Below, piece by piece: positions 9,818-17,240 of a stretch of 64,000 nt of DNA. The DNA lies in NCBI RefSeq assembly GCF_024267655.1, contig NZ_CP100595.1, forward strand, positions 2,728,001 through 2,792,000, given 5' to 3'. The position numbers and the translations under genes were made by a program. Every line of letters starts with the position of its first letter. Position 1 is the first letter of the stretch. The notes beneath the pieces were generated by a model. It made no database searches. It saw only the letters and a list, made by a program, of their open reading frames with translations, and had not been told where the DNA came from. Origin of the DNA: Arcobacter roscoffensis. Its GTDB lineage: Bacteria; Campylobacterota; Campylobacteria; Campylobacterales; Arcobacteraceae.

Positions 9818-9839
9818 ATTTTAAAAGGAGAATATTATT

Positions 9840-11018
9840 ATGGCTTACAAACCACAATTTAAAGTAAAAGCAACATATATGAGAGGTGGTACTTCAAAAG
9901 GTACTTTCTTTAATATTGCAGACCTTCCAAAAGAAGCTCAAGAAGATGGAAGAAAAAGAGACAAACTATTACAAAGAATTGTAGGTTCTCCTGATATTTA
10001 TAAAAAACAAATGGATGGAATGGGTGGAGCTTCTTCATCTACTTCAAAAGCTATCTTAGTTGGGAAATCTGATGTTCCAAATCATGATGTAGATTACTAC
10101 TTCTGTCAAGTTGCTATTGACAAAGATTTTGTTGATATGAGTGGAAACTGTGGTAACTTAAGTTCAGCAGTTGGTCCTTTTGCTATTAAAGAAGGTTTAG
10201 TTGATAATGTACCCCAAAATGGTGTATGTTGTGTAAGAATTTGGCAAGCAAATATCAAAAAAACTATTCTTTGTTATGTAACAATGGAAGATGGAATGGT
10301 TAAAGAAATGGGTGACTATGAAATTGATGGTGTTGCTTTCCCTGCTGAAGAGATTGTACTAGAGTTTGTTGAGCCAGTTGACCCAAGTGAAGAGTTATTC
10401 CCTACTGGAAACTTAGTAGATGACTTAGAAGTTGAAGGTATTGGTACACTTAAAGCTACTATGATTACAGCAGGAATTCCAACAGTATTTGTAAATGCTG
10501 ATGAAATCGGATATAAAGGAACTGAGCTTCAAGGTGATATTAATTCTGATACAGCAGCTTTAGAAAAGTTTGAAAAAATCAGAATTGCAGGTGCTTTAAA
10601 AATGGGTGTTATGAAAGATGCAAGTGATGCATTAACTCAACAACACACTCCAAAAATTGCATTTGTATCTCCTGCTCAAGACTTTATTACATCTTCTGGT
10701 AAAGAAGTAAAAGCAAGTGAGATGGACTTACATGTAAGAGCCTTATCTATGCAACAATTACACCATGCTATGATGGGAACAGCTTCTGTTGCTATTGGTG
10801 TTGCAGGTTCTATTCCAGGAACTTTAGTTAATTTAGCTGCTGGTGGTGGAGAAAAAGATACTGTAACATTTGGTCATCCAAGTGGTGCTATTAAAGTTGG
10901 TGCTACAATTACTAAAGATGGTGATAAACTTACAGTTCAAAAAGCTTCTATGAGTAGAAGTGCTAGAATTATTATGGATGGAAATGTTCACGTTCCAGCT
11001 GGAACTATGGACGTATAA
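9840..11018 (+). CDS. prpF: 2-methylaconitate isomerase PrpF
   Basis: Isomerises the AcnD product to the 2-methylaconitate form hydrated onward to 2-methylisocitrate; it is needed only with AcnD-type cycles. The 392-residue protein has the PrpF start ATYMRGGTSKGTFF and GGASSSTSKAI, and a diaminopimelate-epimerase-like fold is known for the family. MSGNCGNLSSAVGPFAI carries the conserved Cys. AAGGAG lies 9 bases before the ATG. A strong bidirectional terminator follows, closing the operon. Confidence 0.95.
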   Translation: MAYKPQFKVKATYMRGGTSKGTFFNIADLPKEAQEDGRKRDKLLQRIVGSPDIYKKQMDGMGGASSSTSKAILVGKSDVPNHDVDYYFCQVAIDKDFVDMSGNCGNLSSAVGPFAIKEGLVDNVPQNGVCCVRIWQANIKKTILCYVTMEDGMVKEMGDYEIDGVAFPAEEIVLEFVEPVDPSEELFPTGNLVDDLEVEGIGTLKATMITAGIPTVFVNADEIGYKGTELQGDINSDTAALEKFEKIRIAGALKMGVMKDASDALTQQHTPKIAFVSPAQDFITSSGKEVKASEMDLHVRALSMQQLHHAMMGTASVAIGVAGSIPGTLVNLAAGGGEKDTVTFGHPSGAIKVGATITKDGDKLTVQKASMSRSARIIMDGNVHVPAGTMDV

Positions 11019-11035
11019 CCTAAATACTTTAAAGT

Positions 11036-11081
11036 AAAAAGAGAATAGCTGGAATAAGATTCCAAGCTATTCTCTTTTTTA
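11036..11081. terminator. Bidirectional terminator between prpF and the LuxQ-like kinase gene
   Basis: A long stem pairs AAAAAGAGAATAGCT with AGCTATTCTCTTTTTT, plus GGAAT with ATTCC nearer the loop and one bulged T. T-runs follow on both strands, so it serves the convergent prpF and kinase genes. Confidence 0.85.
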
Positions 11082-11093
11082 TTAGTAAAAATT

Positions 11094-13226
11094 TTAATCA
11101 CATAAAAGTGGTATTTGTATTTTAAACTCTTCACCTTTATATTTATTTCCTTCATATTCATACTCTACGGTTTTATTTGATAAACTACCATTAAAATGTT
11201 TTTTAATGATTTCATTTGACATATAAAGACCAAGTCCTGTACCTTGACTTTGATGTTTTGTAGTAAAATATGGTTCATATATTTTCTCAGAGATTTCACT
11301 AGGTATACCCCCTGCATTATCAGTAACTATTAATACTAGATTATCATCAACTACAGATGATTTTATAATTATAAATTTATTTGTGTCTCTTAATGACATT
11401 TTAGATATCAAAGCATCTTTTGCATTGTTAATAATATTTATAACAACCTGCATGAGTTCAAATTTGAAACCCAAAACTTTTATACTTTTTAAATCTAAAA
11501 CCAACTGTATATTACTAGATTTATATGAAGACTCAAATATAACCAAATTCTCTTTTATAAGTTCATCTATATAAAACTCTTCTACTTCATTATTTGGATT
11601 GAAAAAGTTTCTAAATTTATCTATTATTGATGATAAATAATTGATATTATTTAAAAGCTTTTCTAAATTTACTTGTGCTTTTTCTTTGTTTAATTTATCT
11701 AATTGTATTTGCATACTCATAGAAGAAGATATTACACTCATGATTGTTAGAGGCTGTCTCCATTGGTGAGCAATATTTCCAATCATTTCACCCATAGAGG
11801 CTAATTTTGATTGTTGATATAACATTCTTTCTTTTTCTTGATTTTGTTTTTCTAATAAAACTAAATCATTTATATCTGTATGAAAACCAATAAACCTACT
11901 TGCCTTATCATCTGAATCATAAAATAGTTTTCCTCTAATTTTTATCCATTTATATGTATTGTTTTTACATTTAAATCTATACTCTGTTTCAAATAAATCA
12001 GACTTTTGATTTATATGTTCTTTTAGTTCACTTAGTGTCTTTTTATAATCTTTTTTATGAATACTTCTTTGCCAAAAACTATTATAAGCTATGTCATCAT
12101 CTAAATCATAATCTAACATAGTTTTAAAGCGTGGAGAATAAAATACTTTTTTATTTTTTAAATCCACATCCCATAAACCATCTTGAACTCCATCAATTGC
12201 CCTAGAATATTGCTCTTTTACATCCCTTAGTTCAGAAATAATGTCGTTTAATTCATACGCAAAACTATCAAACTCTAAAACATTTGTATTTTTATACTCT
12301 ATATCTTTTTGGTCTTTAACTTTATTTGCATAATCAACAAGTTGGCTAAAAGGTTTGATAATAAATTTATTAGATAGATAATATAAAAGAATAAAACAAA
12401 AAATAACAAAAAATACTAATAAAAAAGCTTGTTGGATAAAATTGTCTTTTAGAACTTCAAAAGTACTATTTTTCTTTTCATATATAATTTCTAATTTATC
12501 AGTATCATATATCTCATAAGGAATACTAGAATATATTTTATCTTGCTTTACAAATATATCTTTTTTTGTAAACTTACTTAAATCAATGTTTTTTTGATTA
12601 TTCGTAGAAGCAATTAATCCTTTATCAAAATATACATATATATCAAGAAGTTTTGCTCTTGTTTTTATATTCTCTAAAAAACTAAAGTTATCATTTAAAA
12701 CTTTTGCCCCATAAACTTTAGCTTTAACTCTCCCTGTTAATTCATCAATAATACTATCTTTACTTATCATTAGAATAATATCTTTATTTTCAATCTTTAC
12801 TCTAATAATTCTATTGTTTATTGATGAGTCCATTTGTTTGATTTTTTCAATTATTAACTTTGAGTCAAATAAAGATGTACTATAATCATAAAATATTCCA
12901 TCCATCTTGAAAAAAAGTAAATCTACTGTGTCCACATAAGATAAGGTTTCAAGTTTATATATAACCTCATCTTGATTTTCTAAATGGGAAATACTTTTAA
13001 ACTCATTCGTTACACTTGAAACTATCTCTTGTAAATTTTTTTGTTCATTTTCAATAATTAACTTTGTGATATTATAGGTTTGATTAAAGTAATCACTAAT
13101 ATTTTTATCCACTACTTTTTGTGTATTCATATAACTTGAAAAAAGTACAGCAGTAGTTAATATAATAAAAAATAGTAATAGTAATAAACTATTAATTATA
13201 GATAAGGAAAGCTTTTTATTTTGCAT
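11094..13226 (-). CDS. Sensor histidine kinase with LuxQ-like periplasmic domain
   Basis: Membrane histidine kinase, probably partner of the LuxP-like protein whose gene it overlaps. Numbered from a possible TTG start at 13259, the parts are: TM helix about 19-42, periplasmic domain 43-275, TM helix 278-296, linker, PAS domain about 350-465, HisKA with His498 in GNIAHQWRQPL, and an ATPase domain with INNAKDAL, DNAGGIP and GTGLGLYMS. The periplasmic segment TGRVKAKVYGAKVLNDNF resembles the equivalent part of Vibrio LuxQ. There is no receiver or Hpt domain, unlike hybrid LuxQ. I chose ATG 13226, which overlaps the luxP-like gene by 11 bases. No response regulator gene is adjacent. Confidence 0.85.
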   Translation of the reverse strand: MQNKKLSLSIINSLLLLLFFIILTTAVLFSSYMNTQKVVDKNISDYFNQTYNITKLIIENEQKNLQEIVSSVTNEFKSISHLENQDEVIYKLETLSYVDTVDLLFFKMDGIFYDYSTSLFDSKLIIEKIKQMDSSINNRIIRVKIENKDIILMISKDSIIDELTGRVKAKVYGAKVLNDNFSFLENIKTRAKLLDIYVYFDKGLIASTNNQKNIDLSKFTKKDIFVKQDKIYSSIPYEIYDTDKLEIIYEKKNSTFEVLKDNFIQQAFLLVFFVIFCFILLYYLSNKFIIKPFSQLVDYANKVKDQKDIEYKNTNVLEFDSFAYELNDIISELRDVKEQYSRAIDGVQDGLWDVDLKNKKVFYSPRFKTMLDYDLDDDIAYNSFWQRSIHKKDYKKTLSELKEHINQKSDLFETEYRFKCKNNTYKWIKIRGKLFYDSDDKASRFIGFHTDINDLVLLEKQNQEKERMLYQQSKLASMGEMIGNIAHQWRQPLTIMSVISSSMSMQIQLDKLNKEKAQVNLEKLLNNINYLSSIIDKFRNFFNPNNEVEEFYIDELIKENLVIFESSYKSSNIQLVLDLKSIKVLGFKFELMQVVINIINNAKDALISKMSLRDTNKFIIIKSSVVDDNLVLIVTDNAGGIPSEISEKIYEPYFTTKHQSQGTGLGLYMSNEIIKKHFNGSLSNKTVEYEYEGNKYKGEEFKIQIPLLCD

Positions 13227-14316
13227 TATCTTGTGTATACCTAAAAGCTCTTTGTTCAAGCTCTTCTAATTTCTCTTTTGCAATTCCCTTTTCTACAAGG
13301 GCAAAATCTCCTGAAAAAATTGTAGGTACTTTTTGCTTGTCACCTTCTAAATCAAGTTTTATTGCCTCTGCCATTGCTACGCCATTATCATCATTCATTC
13401 TCATAACTGTAATGTCCATATATCCATCTTGAATAGCTTGAAGTTCACTACTTCCTCCACCCCATCCATTTACTAATATTTTTCCTACTAAATCTTTTTG
13501 TTTAAGTGCTTCTATTACACCTAATGCAATATCAGTAGAACACGCATATATAAACTTAATATCATCATCTTGTTTTAGCAAATCAAGTGTTGCAAGTTTA
13601 GCTTTTTCTTTACTTGTATTTGTAAAGTATTCATGAACTACTTTTAAATCTGAGTTCTTAGAAACATAATCAATAAACTTTGTTCCTCTCATATAACTTA
13701 CATAACCATTTGCTGTATATAAAACAGCATACTTACCAACACCTTTTGTCTTTTTGATATAATAATCAGCTAGCATTTGACTGCCTATCATATGATCAAA
13801 ACCTACATATAAAAAAGGTTGACTTTTCTGCCATTTTCTAAGGGGTGTTGTTATGTTTTGTAAAATTAGTTTTGGTTTTTCACGACTTATAATTCGCTCA
13901 ATAAATTTAGCATGTTTACTTGCATCTAATACAAATACTAAATAATCAGTATTATCTTTTATAGCCTTTAAGAGTAGTTTAGATTGAACCCTAGTTTCCA
14001 CATGAGGTTTAGTAAAGTGAAGAACTAATTCATAATCTATACCTAATTCATCAAGTCTTTTTTCAAAAGAGACTTTACTTTTCATCCAATAATCAGTTAA
14101 TTGTTTACCCGGATATACTAAAACTATCTTTACTTTTTTATTTTGTTGTTTTATTTTGAGGGCATCTTTTTGTATTTGTTTTATAAAGTCTGTTGTTATT
14201 TGTTCTTGATTAGTGAACTTAATATACTCATCTATGTCAAAGTATTTTGAATTTTCTGCATTTAGAAAACTGATAGTGCACATCAAAAGAATCAATTTGA
14301 TAATGGATTTTTTCAT
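13216..14316 (-). CDS. luxP: LuxP-like autoinducer-2 binding periplasmic protein
   Basis: Periplasmic binding protein of type 1 (ribose-binding) fold with a signal peptide ending near Ala20. Long stretches match Vibrio LuxP: VYPGKQLTDYW, LILQNITTPLRKW, QPFLYVGFDH, IYACSTDIALG, NGWGGGS, DITVMRMNDD and SGDFALVEK. Residues aligning with the recalled LuxP ligand contacts are Gln72, Thr74 (Ser in LuxP), Trp77, Asn154, Arg210, Trp285 and Arg306. An ordinary sugar-binding protein would lack this set, and no ABC transporter genes adjoin. It overlaps the kinase gene, like luxP-luxQ in Vibrio. Its ligand is inferred, not shown. Confidence 0.88.
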   Translation of the reverse strand: MKKSIIKLILLMCTISFLNAENSKYFDIDEYIKFTNQEQITTDFIKQIQKDALKIKQQNKKVKIVLVYPGKQLTDYWMKSKVSFEKRLDELGIDYELVLHFTKPHVETRVQSKLLLKAIKDNTDYLVFVLDASKHAKFIERIISREKPKLILQNITTPLRKWQKSQPFLYVGFDHMIGSQMLADYYIKKTKGVGKYAVLYTANGYVSYMRGTKFIDYVSKNSDLKVVHEYFTNTSKEKAKLATLDLLKQDDDIKFIYACSTDIALGVIEALKQKDLVGKILVNGWGGGSSELQAIQDGYMDITVMRMNDDNGVAMAEAIKLDLEGDKQKVPTIFSGDFALVEKGIAKEKLEELEQRAFRYTQDNAK

Positions 14317-14324
14317 TGTTTACC

Positions 14325-14337
14325 CTTATATTATAAG
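14325..14337 (-). promoter_or_regulatory. Palindrome containing a -10 element before the luxP-like gene
   Basis: CTTATA-T-TATAAG is a perfect 13-base dyad. On the minus strand it includes TATAAT (14335-14330), 13 bases before the ATG, with AAGGG between. A second minus-strand TATAAT lies at 14357-14352. Either could be the promoter; the dyad may also be a regulator site. Confidence 0.45.
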
Positions 14338-14396
14338 TTTAAAATACAATTATTATACCATAACAAATTAATTCTTTTAATATTAATAAATAGCTT

Positions 14397-14939
14397 TTAC
14401 TTAACTAATTTAGATATTTCTTTAAATACTGGATTTTTAGCATTTAGTGTTAATTCAAATAAAATTGATTCATATGTAGTTGGAATAACACCTGCTTGAA
14501 TTAATCTTTGAATTGCTACATCAGTATCATTTTGTTTTCTTGAAGTTACACAATCAGTAACTAGTATTGGTTGAAGTCCCGCTTCTAATAAATCAATACA
14601 AGTTTGTAATACACATACATGTGTTTCAATTCCTGCAACAATTACATTTTTCTTTCCACTGTTTTTAATAGCTTCCATTGTTGGTTCATTTTTACAACAA
14701 GAAAATGTTGTTTTTTCAAAATGAGGATAATCAACTACTAACTCTTTTAAAGAAGGTATTGTCTCACCTATTCCTTTTTTGTACTGTTCATTTACTATAA
14801 AAGGAACTTCTAATACTTTTAAACCCTTAATTAAAGTAATTAATTTTTTTTTAATCTCTTCATTATTCGTTACGTGAGGAAATAGCTTTTCTTGTACATC
14901 TACTAAACAAAATAGTGTATCTTCTACATTTATTCTCAT
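14397..14939 (-). CDS. Isochorismatase-family cysteine hydrolase
   Basis: A 180-residue cytosolic amidohydrolase of the isochorismatase/nicotinamidase superfamily. The catalytic triad is visible as Asp14 (LVDVQEKL), Lys76 (FEKTTFS) and Cys109 (GIETHVCVLQT), with the preceding cis-peptide motif. Similar small proteins are annotated YcaC-like or hydrolase of unknown substrate. It is monocistronic between the luxP-like gene and a PhnA-like gene, so context gives no substrate. Confidence 0.85.
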   Translation of the reverse strand: MRINVEDTLFCLVDVQEKLFPHVTNNEEIKKKLITLIKGLKVLEVPFIVNEQYKKGIGETIPSLKELVVDYPHFEKTTFSCCKNEPTMEAIKNSGKKNVIVAGIETHVCVLQTCIDLLEAGLQPILVTDCVTSRKQNDTDVAIQRLIQAGVIPTTYESILFELTLNAKNPVFKEISKLVK

Positions 14940-15034
14940 ATATCACTCCTTAATATATTAATATAAATATGATACTAAAATTATTATTTAATTTTCTTGG
15001 AAAATATTGCTTTTTTGAAAGTTTTTGAAGTTAT

Positions 15035-15057
15035 GACAAAAGAGAAACTCTTTTGTC
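15035..15057. terminator. Stem-loop downstream of the PhnA-like gene
   Basis: GACAAAAGAG and CTCTTTTGTC pair perfectly around AAA. It begins 15 bases beyond the stop of the minus-strand PhnA-like gene. No clear U-tract follows on either strand, so termination is plausible but not canonical. Confidence 0.5.
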
Positions 15058-15071
15058 AAATAAGGCAGTTT

Positions 15072-15419
15072 TTAAGCTTTTTTAACAAACTCTTGTTTAA
15101 GTTTAATAGCTCCAACACCTGGAACTTTACAGTCAATATTATGACCGTCATTACCCTCAACTAATCTTATACCTTTTACTTTAGTACCAACTTTAATACC
15201 TGATGAGCTACCTTTTACTTTTAAGTCTTTGATAACAGTAACATCATCCCCATCTTCTAAAATAGCACCATTGGCATCTTTTACGATAAGTTTATCTTCA
15301 TCTTCTTCTAATGATGCATCTTTTGACCATTCATGGGCACATTCTGGACATATATATAAATCCATATCTTCGTAAGTATATTCGCTCCCACATTTTGGGC
15401 AGTTTGGTAAATTTTCCAT
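15072..15419 (-). CDS. PhnA/YjdM-like zinc-ribbon protein
   Basis: A 115-residue protein with an N-terminal zinc ribbon ([10 protein letters not shown] and CPECAHEW) and the conserved PhnA C-terminal beta domain ([19 protein letters not shown], then DGHNIDCKV). Despite the historical name PhnA, the family has no established role in phosphonate use and its function is uncertain. It lies 28 bases after hemC on the same strand and could be the last gene of that run. Confidence 0.88.
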   Translation of the reverse strand: MENLPNCPKCGSEYTYEDMDLYICPECAHEWSKDASLEEDEDKLIVKDANGAILEDGDDVTVIKDLKVKGSSSGIKVGTKVKGIRLVEGNDGHNIDCKVPGVGAIKLKQEFVKKA

Positions 15420-15447
15420 GTTTTCCTTTTCTTGTTAAATTGGGTTT

Positions 15448-16389
15448 TTATTTAAATGCTATTTCTTCTGCTCTTTTAAGAAGCTCTTTTGCTCCCTTTT
15501 CAATAAAGCTTTGGGCTATTTTCTTTCCTATTTCTTTATAGTTTTCAATTGGTTCAATTACTTCTTCTTCTATTCTTTCACTAGCATCTGGCATACCAAC
15601 TATTGCTTGGAACTTGATGTTTTTGCCATCTTCTAAAATAGTAGCTTTTGAACCAATTGGTACTTGACAACCACCTTCTAATACTCTTACAAAATCTCTT
15701 TCAACTGTTGATTCAATATAAGCATTTTCATCATTTAAAACAGATAATAAGTCTACTAATTCTTTATTATCAAGTGTTTCAATACCTAATGTTGCTTGTC
15801 CCATTGATGGAATCATTAAATCTGTAGATATTGGAGTAAAGTAGTTTACTTCATCTTCAATTTGAAGCTTTTGTACACCAGTTGCTGCTAAAATAATTGC
15901 ATCATATTCACCAGCTTTAAGCTTTGCAATTCTTGTATTGATATTTCCTCTTAAGTCTTTAAGTTCAATATCAGGTCTTAGCATTTTAATTTCCATTCTT
16001 CTTCTAAGACTAGTAGTTCCTATAACAGCCCCATTAGGTAAAGCTTCAATACTCTCATATTTTTCACTTAAAAAAGCATCTCTTGGATCAAACCTTTTTG
16101 TAAGTGCTGCTAATACAAATCCATCTTCAAACACAACAGGAACATCTTTTAAACTGTGAACTGCAATATCTGCTTCTTTATTTAATAGTGCTATTTCTAA
16201 TTCTTTTGTAAATAAACCTTTTCCACCAATTTTTGCTAAAGGTACATCTAAAATCTTGTCTGCTTTAGTTGAAAATGTTTTTAACTCAATTTGCATATCT
16301 GGATAGTGTTTATTTAGTTCTGCTTTTATATATTCACTTTGCCATAGTGCTAATTTACTTTGTCTTGTTGCGATTACTAGTTTTTTCAT
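15448..16389 (-). CDS. hemC: Hydroxymethylbilane synthase HemC
   Basis: Polymerises four porphobilinogen units to hydroxymethylbilane in tetrapyrrole synthesis. The 313-residue protein has the N-terminus VIATRQSKLALWQSEYI, the substrate-binding SLKDVP and GTTSLRRR, DLRGNINTR, and the dipyrromethane-cofactor Cys in LEGGCQVPIG. It starts 2 bases after the stop of the upstream dsb-like gene, so it is in the murI-dnaX-dsb run. Confidence 0.96.
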   Translation of the reverse strand: MKKLVIATRQSKLALWQSEYIKAELNKHYPDMQIELKTFSTKADKILDVPLAKIGGKGLFTKELEIALLNKEADIAVHSLKDVPVVFEDGFVLAALTKRFDPRDAFLSEKYESIEALPNGAVIGTTSLRRRMEIKMLRPDIELKDLRGNINTRIAKLKAGEYDAIILAATGVQKLQIEDEVNYFTPISTDLMIPSMGQATLGIETLDNKELVDLLSVLNDENAYIESTVERDFVRVLEGGCQVPIGSKATILEDGKNIKFQAIVGMPDASERIEEEVIEPIENYKEIGKKIAQSFIEKGAKELLKRAEEIAFK

Positions 16390-16391
16390 AT

Positions 16392-17231
16392 TTACTTCCC
16401 TAATGTTTGATATTTTTCTTTTGTACTATCTTTTTTACCATTTACAAAAATAGTTGGTGTTCCTTGAACCATCACATCTTCACCCATATTTATATCTTTT
16501 TGGATATTTGCTTTTTTTAGCTCTTCTAATGTGATATTTGTTTTAAGTTCTTTATTAAAAGCTTCTAATATTTTATTTGTATCAGTTGATTTTGAATCAA
16601 AATATTTATCCCAATCAATCTCATAAACTTTTAATTCTAAATCTTTTATGTTTTTATGTTTTGCTACTTCCATAATTTGAGATAATGGTCCTGCTGCTGG
16701 ATGTATTCTAAGTAATGGAAAATGGTAATAGTATAAAGCAATATTATCACTATTTTTATTCACATAGTTTATTACATCTGGTACATAGTCCATACAAAAA
16801 GGACATAAAGGATCAGAGAAAATCACTATTTTATCTTTTGCATTATGATTACCTGCAATTAATCTATCTTCTTGATAATACTCTTTTGTTAAAGTTGGAG
16901 CAACTAAACTTTTTAAAGATTTACCTGTTTTTAAATCTAATAAATCTAAGGATACATACTTTCCATTTGTAAAAACAATATCTTTAACATCTACTACTTT
17001 TGAAGTATCTTTAGATGTTGGTATTTGTGCTTGTACATTTAAAATATATCCATACCAATCTTCTAAAGGCATTTGTTTTTTTAAACTAACTTCTACATTT
17101 AGAACTTCTACATTAGGATTTAATCCAAGTCTATTTTTTTCAAACTCAATAACTTCTTCGTCATTAATATTTGCAAAAGCCAGTGTACTACATAAACCTA
17201 ACAGACCTAAAACTTTTAATGCTTGCTTCAT
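16392..17231 (-). CDS. Periplasmic thiol:disulfide protein, DsbC/DsbG-like
   Basis: A 279-residue secreted thioredoxin-fold protein. A signal peptide (MKQALKVLGLLGLCSTLAFA) is followed by an N-terminal region of about 110 residues and a thioredoxin-like domain with the redox motif CPFC in FSDPLCPFCMDYVP and the cis-Pro loop QGTPTIFVNG. The N-terminal extension suggests a DsbC/DsbG type isomerase or reductase rather than plain DsbA, but the exact role is uncertain. It lies between dnaX and hemC, spaced by 9 and 2 bases. Confidence 0.82.
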   Translation of the reverse strand: MKQALKVLGLLGLCSTLAFANINDEEVIEFEKNRLGLNPNVEVLNVEVSLKKQMPLEDWYGYILNVQAQIPTSKDTSKVVDVKDIVFTNGKYVSLDLLDLKTGKSLKSLVAPTLTKEYYQEDRLIAGNHNAKDKIVIFSDPLCPFCMDYVPDVINYVNKNSDNIALYYYHFPLLRIHPAAGPLSQIMEVAKHKNIKDLELKVYEIDWDKYFDSKSTDTNKILEAFNKELKTNITLEELKKANIQKDINMGEDVMVQGTPTIFVNGKKDSTKEKYQTLGK

Positions 17232-17240
17232 ATCTCTCCT

